From Candidatus Gottesmanbacteria bacterium (GTDB lineage Bacteria > Patescibacteriota > Microgenomatia > UBA10105 > UBA927), in NCBI GenBank assembly GCA_023245335.1, contig JAHFKK010000005.1, positions 1 through 39,141 on the forward strand: DNA of 39,141 nt. The letters are read 5' to 3'. A program made the position numbers and the translations under genes. The notes under the pieces are model-generated. The model saw nothing but the letters and a program-made list of their open reading frames with translations. It had not been told where the DNA came from and did not search any database. The number at the start of each line of letters is the position of its first letter. Position 1 is the first letter of the stretch. This document shows, piece by piece, positions 31,320-37,262 of the stretch.

Positions 31320-31565
31320 ATGCTTACAGCAACCGAGTACCTAAACAAAGTCATCGAATACCGCAAGGCGGGACGCTTCGATCTTATCCACGAAATGGCC
31401 ATCCGGCGATCACAAGCAAACCGCGCCCTTCGAAAAGGGCAAACGGCATTGTTTGATGAAGTACCCCCGGATAATTTCCAACCGACAGTTCAACAGTTAT
31501 TGATAGATCAAAAAGGGGAAGGACCGGATAATAAACCGGCGCCCGCGGTGACCGCGCCCAAATAG
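31320..31565 (+). CDS. Small protein of unknown function
   Basis: An 81-residue protein. A helical first half (LNKVIEYRKAGRFDLIHEMA, RRSQANRALRKGQ) is followed by a Pro-rich tail (PDNKPAPAVTAPK) of the style seen in other proteins of this genome, which supports a real gene. The ATG comes right after a T tract and lacks a Shine-Dalgarno; expression probably depends on the upstream structured RNA. Confidence 0.55.
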   Translation: MLTATEYLNKVIEYRKAGRFDLIHEMAIRRSQANRALRKGQTALFDEVPPDNFQPTVQQLLIDQKGEGPDNKPAPAVTAPK

Positions 31566-31896
31566 AGCTATACAGTGCCGCAACCCGGCTCGATGACTTT
31601 GGGACAATCTGCGCTTTTATGTGAGGCTACAGCAGCAATGCCATGCCAAGTCAGTCGGCGCATCGAAAAGATTGCTTGGATTGAGGTGGAAACGCCGAAA
31701 ATCACTATGCGGGGCATATCTTACCTACCTTGTACGAAGGGGAGCTAAGAAGACTATATGGAGAGCATGCCTAGCCCCCAGGGCTTTAGAAGGAATTTTT
31801 ATTGTGGGAAAATTGTAAACCGGCGGATTCTTATTGACAACCTGATTGTAAACAAAGTACCCCTGTTTGTTGCTATTGCCGGGAAGATGGCAACAA
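31566..31896. other. Gene-less stretch with predicted RNA structure
   Basis: No convincing gene in the 520 nt from 31566 to 32085; the open frames here are basic and without ribosome sites. Visible stems: TCGGCG (31655-31660) with CGCCGA (31693-31698); GGGG-A-GCTA (31739-31747) with TAGCCCCC (31772-31779), one bulge; an alternative AGCCC-CCA-GGGCT hairpin with T5 a few bases later; and a TTGTTGC/GCAACAA stem (31868-31896). It may be a structured RNA ending at the terminator at 31897-31947. Confidence 0.4.
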
Positions 31897-31947
31897 AAAA
31901 ATCCGGTGTTGTTCTCGCCGGCAAGCCGACGTTTCAACCGGATTTTT
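31897..31947 (+). terminator. Intrinsic terminator, possibly bidirectional
   Basis: AAAAATCCGGT (31897-31907) is the exact reverse complement of ACCGGATTTTT (31937-31947), an 11-bp stem with a 29-nt loop that can itself fold. A and T tracts on either side make it usable in both directions. Confidence 0.65.
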
Positions 31948-31981
31948 CATGCATAGTGTTACGCATGGATATATTATAGCA

Positions 31982-31995
31982 GTTGATGTCAACGA
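31982..31995. repeat. Second copy of the GTTGATGTCAACGA site
   Basis: This 14-bp sequence equals the core of the palindrome at 26727-26758. It contains the dyad GTTGA-TG-TCAAC and lies 42 nt before the repeat-family promoter at 32038. It may be an operator shared by two transcription units. Confidence 0.55.
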
Positions 31996-32037
31996 GTGCT
32001 AAGATCCCGGATAAACGGGAGCTTGAAAATCATCCCC

Positions 32038-32067
32038 TTGACAATGATATTACAATGATCTTACAAT
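32038..32067 (+). promoter_or_regulatory. Promoter of the 11-bp-repeat family (copy 2)
   Basis: TTGACA (32038-32043), 18-nt spacer, TACAAT (32062-32067). The spacer contains the 11-bp unit ATTACAATGAT. The transcript would start near 32074 and reach ATG 32086 with a GAGAGGT ribosome site. Confidence 0.78.
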
Positions 32068-32085
32068 ATCCCGAGAGGTAAATAT

Positions 32086-32274
32086 ATGATTACAAAATGC
32101 AAAAACGGGAAAGAACACAAAATTATTATTTTGGAAGCTGGTGAACATCGAATTGAAAGCACTGGTTATTGTACTAGTTTAGAAAGACGCGTCGAATTTT
32201 TTGGCCAAACATACAGACAGGTGGCTTTGTGTACGGTTTGTTTATGGCATCACGATCCTATTACAAGAAAATAA
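32086..32274 (+). CDS. Small Cys/His protein
   Basis: A 62-residue protein with Cys at 5 and 29, a CTVC pair (49-52) and neighbouring His residues (CLWHHD), so it may bind zinc. It is the first gene after the repeat-family promoter and has GAGAGGT before the ATG. No family recognised. Confidence 0.6.
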   Translation: MITKCKNGKEHKIIILEAGEHRIESTGYCTSLERRVEFFGQTYRQVALCTVCLWHHDPITRK

Positions 32275-32276
32275 AT

Positions 32277-32441
32277 ATGAAAAAAGGCACCAAATTATTA
32301 CCAAAGGAAAAAATTGTTTCGTTCTTGCTCCGGATCCGGCGCGAGATCCAGGCGGACCAATTGTTTTTTGAGATTGTGCAGCGGGGTACACAAAATCGCC
32401 TACCGTTTAGCAATGGGTTTAGTTGGAAGGGGGTGAATTGA
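32277..32441 (+). CDS. Small basic protein
   Basis: A 54-residue basic protein (MKKGTKLLPKEKIVSFLLRI, then REIQADQLFFEIVQRGTQNR). I start at ATG 32277, 2 nt after the previous stop. An AAGGGGGTG near its 3' end is the ribosome site of the next gene. Function unknown. Confidence 0.5.
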   Translation: MKKGTKLLPKEKIVSFLLRIRREIQADQLFFEIVQRGTQNRLPFSNGFSWKGVN

Positions 32442-32444
32442 TTT

Positions 32445-32603
32445 ATGGCACAAAAAATTGTGGCAGCACCGAAATACCCGCGCTTAGTCGTAAGCGGCGA
32501 AACGCATGTACGCTTGCAGAAAATTGCAGACAAAAAGGGGTGGCATATTTCGGAAGTCACAGAAAAATTACTATCAGCTGGCCGCAAGGCTCTCCATTGG
32601 TGA
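32445..32603 (+). CDS. Ribbon-helix-helix-like small DNA-binding protein
   Basis: A 52-residue protein. A strand (PRLVVSGETHV) followed by two helices (RLQKIADKKGW, HISEVTEKLLSAGRKAL) gives the strand-helix-helix layout of Arc/CopG-type regulators. GGAAGGGGGTG precedes the ATG. It is a candidate for the protein that binds the repeat-family promoters or the GTTGATGTCAAC dyads (inference). The call depends on the secondary-structure pattern. Confidence 0.5.
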   Translation: MAQKIVAAPKYPRLVVSGETHVRLQKIADKKGWHISEVTEKLLSAGRKALHW

Positions 32604-32652
32604 ATTCTGCGCTTGGCGATTGGAAAGCTCGATCGCCGGCCGGAGGATTTAT

Positions 32653-33201
32653 ATGAAAAATAAAAACATTATCATTATGGTGACAGCGATCTGGACAATT
32701 GCCCTATCGTTGTTATTTGTTTCATTATCAAAAAATATTTTCATCGTTCGAACCGGTGGATCTGAAAAAATCGTGGTTACTCCCACGATGACACCTACGC
32801 CGACGGCAACACCCACACCAAGGCCGCTTGATATCACTACGAGTGATATGGGGGCAGCAATAAACAAGATTCGGGCGGAGCATGGATTATATCCATTAGT
32901 AGAGCTTACGCATTTAGACCAAGGGGCCTATACGCGTGCGGTGACAATAAAATCAAGCGGCCAATGGTCGCATGATGATTATGTGCCATCAATAAAAAAT
33001 GTATTGTGGTATGCGCCGCCAGCTGGTGATAAGCATTTAGGTGAAAATTTAGCCCGGCATCAAAAAACGGTTGACGAATTGATGCGTGACTGGATGAATT
33101 CGCCACTACATCGGGCGAATATGTTACACGCAGAGTACACATATATGGGCGTTGCACATTATGAGGATTATTGGGTGCTATGGTTTACAGGAAACCCGTA
33201 A
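32653..33201 (+). CDS. Membrane-anchored CAP-domain (SCP/YkwD-like) protein
   Basis: A 182-residue protein with an N-terminal hydrophobic anchor (IIIMVTAIWTIALSLLFVSL, 6-25), a Thr/Pro linker (TPTMTPTPTATPTPRP, 43-58) and a CAP domain (about 62-180). The CAP residues are present: GQWSH (H107), LGENLA (E131), MNSPLHRANML (H153), with YMGVAHY after. It should be exported and stay at the cell surface or as a signal-anchored protein. GGAGG lies 6 nt before ATG 32653. CAP proteins in phages are unusual; the role may be at the host envelope, such as superinfection exclusion, but this is speculation. Confidence 0.82.
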   Translation: MKNKNIIIMVTAIWTIALSLLFVSLSKNIFIVRTGGSEKIVVTPTMTPTPTATPTPRPLDITTSDMGAAINKIRAEHGLYPLVELTHLDQGAYTRAVTIKSSGQWSHDDYVPSIKNVLWYAPPAGDKHLGENLARHQKTVDELMRDWMNSPLHRANMLHAEYTYMGVAHYEDYWVLWFTGNP

Positions 33202-33204
33202 TAT

Positions 33205-33447
33205 ATGGCACAATTCACGATGGTATCATGTCCGTTTTGTCATCAACACGTTTCAGCGCGTGCGTTGTACGGGTTTGATGGATTCGGGCATCAGACAGTG
33301 CGATATCAGATTTCGAAGCAACACAAATGCGAAGCCAAGGATCGCGCGCTTGCGGACCATCGAACGAATGCAAAAGAGCGATTACAAAAAATTTTAGGTC
33401 CTGTCGCGGGCCATCAAATCCGGGAGGAACACCATGATGAAACATAG
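33205..33447 (+). CDS. Small zinc-finger-like protein
   Basis: An 80-residue protein with SCPFCHQH (9-15) and KQHKCEAKDR, i.e. C9, C12, H40 and C42 as possible Zn ligands, followed by a charged helix. It overlaps the next gene by 14 bases. The last part of the gene holds the GGGAGGA ribosome site of the next gene. Function unknown. Confidence 0.6.
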   Translation: MAQFTMVSCPFCHQHVSARALYGFDGFGHQTVRYQISKQHKCEAKDRALADHRTNAKERLQKILGPVAGHQIREEHHDET

Positions 33448-33955
33448 AAAAAATATTGCCGATTTATCTTTCAAAAAGGGTTATGCGGCCCGTAAGATTT
33501 ATTATTCCGGACCCAATACGAAGTGCGGTCACACATATCGCAGTTTTTTTATTGATCGGATTCGTGAAGGCATTTGTGGAAAATGTCGCAATAATGCGGT
33601 TCCAGAAAACCAGCTGGGATTGTTTGGTGGTATAGGGCGGGCAGTTTTTCATATGTTTGAAAAACCAAAAGGCGGGATTGTTTCGGGTACGCCTGTCCCA
33701 TTGCCTACAGAATATATTGTGCCAGTGCCGAAGAAGAAATCCGGAGGGGCAAATAATATGTTTTCTTTATTTTTTCATTACTTATCCGGTGAGCATGGTG
33801 AATGGCCAAATCATACGAAATTTATCATCGAATATGAGCATCCTCTATCAAATGGGAAAATTGCAAAATGTCCATATAGTGGTTGTACAAAAAAATATCG
33901 TATCTTTTATTGCAAATGCGGCAAAGAAATTCGCCGGGAAGAATATAAATTTTAA
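33434..33955 (+). CDS. Cys-rich protein of unknown function
   Basis: A 173-residue protein with an N-terminal Cys group (KCGHTY, GICGKC) that looks like a zinc ribbon, a Pro-rich middle (SGTPVPLPTEYIVPVPKKK) and a second Cys group at the end (KCPYSGC, FYCKCGKE). It may therefore hold two zinc sites around a flexible linker. GGGAGGA lies 6 nt before ATG 33434. No family recognised. Confidence 0.6.
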   Translation: MMKHRKNIADLSFKKGYAARKIYYSGPNTKCGHTYRSFFIDRIREGICGKCRNNAVPENQLGLFGGIGRAVFHMFEKPKGGIVSGTPVPLPTEYIVPVPKKKSGGANNMFSLFFHYLSGEHGEWPNHTKFIIEYEHPLSNGKIAKCPYSGCTKKYRIFYCKCGKEIRREEYKF

Positions 33956-33957
33956 CT

Positions 33958-34167
33958 ATGGGAAATTTCGAAGTCGAAAATAACGAAATAAAAAATATCA
34001 TGCAAAAGATTGGCAAAATTATTGCCATGGCATTGCCGAAGGGTTGGGGATTTACACTGTTGATTTGGTCGAAGGGTGAGGGTGGTAGCATGTTCTATAT
34101 CAGTAATGGCAACCGCCAGGATGTCATTGCGAGTATGCGCGAATTTATAGAGAAGCAAATATCATGA
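33958..34167 (+). CDS. Small conserved-type protein of unknown function
   Basis: A 69-residue protein. ALPKGWGFTLLIWSKGEGG and FYISNGNRQDVIASMREFIEK form a pattern I associate with a small, widespread but uncharacterised phage protein. Strand-strand-helix layout. Its stop overlaps the next start by ATGA. Confidence 0.65.
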   Translation: MGNFEVENNEIKNIMQKIGKIIAMALPKGWGFTLLIWSKGEGGSMFYISNGNRQDVIASMREFIEKQIS

Positions 34168-34676
34168 TAAAAAGATCCCTATTACGCACAAACCCCTTCA
34201 AGTACAAGCCGGAATTCCGGCAGTTCAACCGAAAGAATAATGATGCGGTTGCGGCTATGTACGAAATCTATTTGAATGAAAAAAAGTCGCTGCAGTATAT
34301 TGCACAGGTTTTGTATCATGGAAAATTTACCCGGCAATCACTATACGATGAATTTCGGGTGCGGGGGTATAAACTTCGAACAAAAAACGTCCGGGATCCG
34401 CTCATGTGTGATGGATTGTCTTTTCGTCCGGATGGTCATGGATTTTTCCGGCATAGGTCAAAGGGACAAACAATTTATTTGCATCGCTATATTTGGGAAA
34501 AATATCGTGGCCCTATCCCTGCCGGTTGGTATGTATATATGGCGGATGGAAATAGCCAGAATTGTGAGATCGGCAACTTGCGCTGTGCGCCGTCCACGGA
34601 TGTCAAAAAGCTTTACAACCACGCAAATGCTGTTGGGTACAAGCGATTTCCGGACAAGGGAGCATTTGGTCTATGA
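34164..34676 (+). CDS. HNH-like protein with altered active site
   Basis: A 170-residue protein. The N-terminal 70 residues look like a helix-turn-helix (SLQYIAQVLYHGKFTRQSLY). The C-terminal part has HNH_3 features: IYLHRYIWEKYRGPIPAGW (104-122), then YVYMADGNSQNCEIGNLRC. In this family the sequence before DGN is normally H-x-DGN; here Met126 takes the place of the catalytic His, so nuclease activity is probably lost. It may act as a DNA-binding protein. Both ends lie in ATGA overlaps, so it is embedded in the operon and is not a free homing insertion. Confidence 0.7.
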   Translation: MIKRSLLRTNPFKYKPEFRQFNRKNNDAVAAMYEIYLNEKKSLQYIAQVLYHGKFTRQSLYDEFRVRGYKLRTKNVRDPLMCDGLSFRPDGHGFFRHRSKGQTIYLHRYIWEKYRGPIPAGWYVYMADGNSQNCEIGNLRCAPSTDVKKLYNHANAVGYKRFPDKGAFGL

Positions 34677-34852
34677 GCGAATTTGTTTGCAGTTATCCGG
34701 ATTGCACGAAGGCGATTCCATTTCCGGTTTTTCGATTTTCTTTGTCGGTATTCAAACGGCCTCTTTGTATTCCACATCAGGATTGTGTGCGCCATGAGGA
34801 AAAGTACCGCGCTGTGCGAGGCCAGGAAGTGCGCATCGATAGTGAAAAATAG
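34673..34852 (+). CDS. Small Cys-rich protein
   Basis: A 59-residue protein with CSYPDC (6-11), C32, H35 and C38, a likely zinc site (CIPHQDC). It starts in an ATGA overlap with the HNH-like gene. The C-terminal 20 residues are charged. Function unknown. Confidence 0.58.
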   Translation: MSEFVCSYPDCTKAIPFPVFRFSLSVFKRPLCIPHQDCVRHEEKYRAVRGQEVRIDSEK

Positions 34853-34878
34853 GATCGAAATGTGCAAATTTCCTGCGG

Positions 34879-34908
34879 TTGACAATCATATTACAATCAT
34901 ATTACTAT
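34879..34908 (+). promoter_or_regulatory. Promoter of the 11-bp-repeat family (copy 3)
   Basis: TTGACA (34879-34884), 18-nt spacer, TACTAT (34903-34908). The spacer contains ATTACAATCAT. ATG 34916 follows after seven bases with no Shine-Dalgarno, so this copy would give a leaderless mRNA. Confidence 0.78.
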
Positions 34909-34915
34909 TGGCCAC

Positions 34916-35140
34916 ATGAGTGATTTTAACGAACGGATGAAGGAATACAGGGATCGCCGGAAGCAAGAGGCATTGGATATGTGGATCCGGATTGCAACGG
35001 ATCTTGGAAATGGCATGACGCCTCGGCAGATTTTTGACACTGGTCGATATGTGAATAAATACACGGGGAAGCCGTATGTACGCGAACACATTTATTGGAT
35101 TTGCCGGGAAATAAAAAAACGGCCAATCAAAGCACTTTAA
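34916..35140 (+). CDS. Small helical protein, possible DNA-binding
   Basis: A 74-residue basic helical protein (MKEYRDRRKQEALDMW, then NGMTPRQIFDTGRYVNKYTG and REHIYWICREIKKRP). The middle could be a helix-turn-helix. Made from a leaderless-type start directly after the repeat-family promoter. No family recognised. Confidence 0.55.
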   Translation: MSDFNERMKEYRDRRKQEALDMWIRIATDLGNGMTPRQIFDTGRYVNKYTGKPYVREHIYWICREIKKRPIKAL

Positions 35141-35422
35141 TAAGCATAGAGAGAGCAACATCCACACGTGGTGTTTGATAACACGCCAAAGCGGTCCCGA
35201 TGATTAGGGGTAGCCGTCAGGAAATGATAGATGGGGCAAGCCGTGTAGTACCAGTATCGCCATGGGAGGCAGACGGGCTGTGATGATGTCTTAGGGTGCG
35301 TGCGCCGGAGTGAGTATGCGTCAGGAGAATGCAAAGGGGTCCGGTGGTTAGAGGCCAGATGGCAAAGTTTACCTTATCCGAAAGGATCAACTATCCGGGG
35401 TGGTGCGCTCTTTATGCTTATT
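35139..35422 (+). ncRNA. Large structured RNA closed by a long terminal helix
   Basis: No gene lies in 35141-35510. AATAAGCATAGAGAGAGC (35139-35156) pairs with 35405-35422 over 18 positions (16 Watson-Crick, one G-U, one mismatch) and encloses 248 nt. Inside are further stems: GTGTT-TGAT-AACAC, AGCCGT with ACGGGCT (one bulge), a GGTG/CGCC hairpin, CCGGA with TCCGG around a TGCGT/ATGCA hairpin, and ATCC-GAAA-GGAT with a GNRA tetraloop. This is strong evidence for a folded RNA of about 284 nt. I cannot match it to RNase P, tmRNA, 6S or SRP signatures. The repeat-family promoter at 35429 starts right after it. Confidence 0.62.
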
Positions 35423-35428
35423 GTTATA

Positions 35429-35458
35429 TTGACAATCATATTACAATCATATTACAAT
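35429..35458 (+). promoter_or_regulatory. Promoter of the 11-bp-repeat family (copy 4)
   Basis: TTGACA (35429-35434), 18-nt spacer, TACAAT (35453-35458). The spacer contains ATTACAATCAT, and the -10 continues the same repeat. The leader before ATG 35511 would be about 45 nt and has GAAAGG as a weak ribosome site. Confidence 0.8.
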
Positions 35459-35510
35459 CGATAAATACCACATATTTACATCCGGTTGGTAGCCGGCACG
35501 AAAGGCACAT

Positions 35511-36356
35511 ATGACAGATCCAGCAGCAGAAACACAAGTAGTTGCCCCAGCTGAAAAATCGGTGGTACCTATGAGCGATGAAATGAAAGCGATGTTGCGG
35601 CAGGATGCTGCAGCAGAAGTCCAGGAGAATGGGCTATCGCTTCCCTTTTTGAATGTATATATTGCCAATCGATCAGTGAGCAAGCTTGCCAATGGTCAGG
35701 ATCCACAGGATGGATTTTTTTATTACGTTCCCACACAAGAGGAATTCAAAGAAGTGTATTGTCACATTTTGCATATCAGTCGTGGATTTCGTCAATTGCA
35801 AAAAGCGGATGACGGTAGCATGCGGCCTCGATATGAGCATTTGGTTTCTGGTGTGATCCTGGATGACAAAATGAAGCCATTTGTTATGCATATTGCTGGA
35901 TCTCACAGATTAGAAAAATTGTGGGATTTTCAGAGCATAGTGCGAAAAATAAACAATAGGGGTATTCCGACATTTTCTATGCCGGTTAAGCTTTCAACGG
36001 AAAAAGTGAATTTTAAGCAGGGAAACATCGAGCGCGTTGCACGAGTTGTTTTGTTTGAGATTTCTCGCGCCGCAAATGGGGATCCGGAAGTCATCGACGA
36101 TCAGGTGATGTATATGAAACTTAGGGAAAATGCTTTGGAAATGAAAAAATACGAGCTGCAGTATATTAGTCGTGTTGAGGTGGATGCAGACGGTGAGCGG
36201 GTAATAACGCAGCTGCCTACTGATGAAGATATAGCAGCGAAGCTCCCGCCACCATTGCCGGATCCATCGATGGCTGCAGCAGTAGAAGAAGTGGCACCAC
36301 CAGCCATTGATCCAGCAAAAGTAGAAAATGTAAACCCGGACGATATCCCGTTTTAA
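35511..36356 (+). CDS. SSB-like protein with DDIPF tail
   Basis: A 281-residue protein. The C-terminus is acidic and ends NPDDIPF (275-281), the peptide by which bacterial SSB proteins recruit replication and repair proteins. The first 190 residues are a mixed strand/helix domain (LSLPFLNVYIANRSVSKL, FFYYVPTQEEFKEVYCHIL, ARVVLFEISR), not a classic OB-fold SSB that I recognise. A Pro/Ala-rich linker joins the two. It is probably a viral ssDNA-binding protein that uses host partners, which suits a genome without its own polymerase. Confidence 0.62.
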   Translation: MTDPAAETQVVAPAEKSVVPMSDEMKAMLRQDAAAEVQENGLSLPFLNVYIANRSVSKLANGQDPQDGFFYYVPTQEEFKEVYCHILHISRGFRQLQKADDGSMRPRYEHLVSGVILDDKMKPFVMHIAGSHRLEKLWDFQSIVRKINNRGIPTFSMPVKLSTEKVNFKQGNIERVARVVLFEISRAANGDPEVIDDQVMYMKLRENALEMKKYELQYISRVEVDADGERVITQLPTDEDIAAKLPPPLPDPSMAAAVEEVAPPAIDPAKVENVNPDDIPF

Positions 36357-36374
36357 CGGGGGAAGGAAAAATAT

Positions 36375-36881
36375 ATGAATGACCAATTACAGGGTGAACA
36401 AGAAGTTGAAGCAATGGTCAAGCGTTGTCTTGATTCAGTAGCTACGAAAAAACAAACACTGCGCCAAAAGCGAGAAATGCTGTCAAATGTACTCAAGAAC
36501 GACAGCGAGTACCAGAAGCTTGATGAGGCATACAGGAAGGCGAGAATCGCCCGGATGTCCCGAAAAGCCGATTTGATGCGGCAGGAAGAAAATGCTGCAG
36601 TGCAGGCGTCGGTCAATGATTTGATCCGTGAAGTGAAAACCGAGCAACTTGCATTATCCGATTGGCTTCGCCAGTATCGGGATAATACGAAATCCGATAC
36701 GTTTGAGCATACGGATGGCGTGATGTATATGATTCGTGCGAATTTCAAGGTGAAAAAAGAAAGCAAGGCAGATCGATGGCTACGGAAGCATAGGGAGCAG
36801 GAAGCGAAAATTCCATTGCCCGGGATTACTATAGATCAAAAGTCATCGATAGGCCGAGGATCCGCAGCGCCGGCAGCGTGA
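36375..36881 (+). CDS. Coiled-coil protein of unknown function
   Basis: A 168-residue protein dominated by charged helices (EQEVEAMVKRCLDSVATKK, KLDEAYRKARIARMSRKADL, VNDLIREVKTEQLALSDWL) with a final Ser/Gly/Ala-rich tail. GGGGGAAGGA precedes the ATG. It follows the SSB-like gene and may act with it in DNA metabolism; no motif supports more. Confidence 0.6.
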   Translation: MNDQLQGEQEVEAMVKRCLDSVATKKQTLRQKREMLSNVLKNDSEYQKLDEAYRKARIARMSRKADLMRQEENAAVQASVNDLIREVKTEQLALSDWLRQYRDNTKSDTFEHTDGVMYMIRANFKVKKESKADRWLRKHREQEAKIPLPGITIDQKSSIGRGSAAPAA

Positions 36882-36903
36882 TTTGCGTAGCGGTCGATTT
36901 TTC

Positions 36904-36909
36904 TATACT
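36904..36909 (+). promoter_or_regulatory. -10 box before the zinc-ribbon gene
   Basis: TATACT ends eight bases before ATG 36918. A weak TTGCGT lies 15 nt upstream of it. No Shine-Dalgarno is present. Confidence 0.4.
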
Positions 36910-36917
36910 ATTGCTTT

Positions 36918-37262
36918 ATGGCACCGGGAGATATAAGCGCTCAAGCAAAAGTACAGTTTGTCGATAAGCCGATCGAATGCATTGGTGTTCCGGATGATCC
37001 GTGCGGGAAAATATTTATTTGGTCCGCTGGCGAACAACGATATTTTGAGCGACATAATATAAAACATATGCCGCGGCGCTGTAAAGAGTGCCGGGACAAA
37101 TGGCATAAGCATCCCCTGTATTTGGGGAAGAAAGGTGGACAGTATGACAGACTCGCAAACAACACCACCGGCCCAACCGCCGGCAACACAAGCCCCGACG
37201 CCACCATCAGTGCCGGCAACAAGCCCGCCAGTGGCACCGGTCGCACCAGTCCAACCGGCTGA
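36918..37262 (+). CDS. Zinc-ribbon protein (zf-trcl-like) with low-complexity tail
   Basis: A 114-residue protein. Residues 20-60 hold IECIGVPDDPCGKIFIWSAG, EQRYFERHN and MPRRCKECRDKW, the pattern of the 'probable zinc-ribbon' (zf-trcl) family with two Cys pairs around EQ-x-x-F. The last 40 residues are Gly/Thr/Asn/Pro-rich and are encoded in a 119-base overlap with the next gene in another frame. Function unknown; probably nucleic-acid or protein binding. Confidence 0.72.
   Translation: MAPGDISAQAKVQFVDKPIECIGVPDDPCGKIFIWSAGEQRYFERHNIKHMPRRCKECRDKWHKHPLYLGKKGGQYDRLANNTTGPTAGNTSPDATISAGNKPASGTGRTSPTG

Noticed and set aside
31566-31896. Open frames coding basic peptides in the gene-less region
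   Set aside because: They lack ribosome sites, have composition unlike the other proteins (many Arg/Lys/Leu without pattern) and lie over predicted RNA stems.
32506-32652. 49-residue N-terminal extension of the CAP protein
   Set aside because: It would overlap the ribbon-helix-helix-like gene, and a GGAGG site with proper spacing and a typical signal anchor start at ATG 32653.
31136-35422. Group I intron or RNase P RNA
   Set aside because: The conserved core strings of these RNAs (group I P7 region, RNase P CR-I and CR-V) could not be found in either gene-less region.
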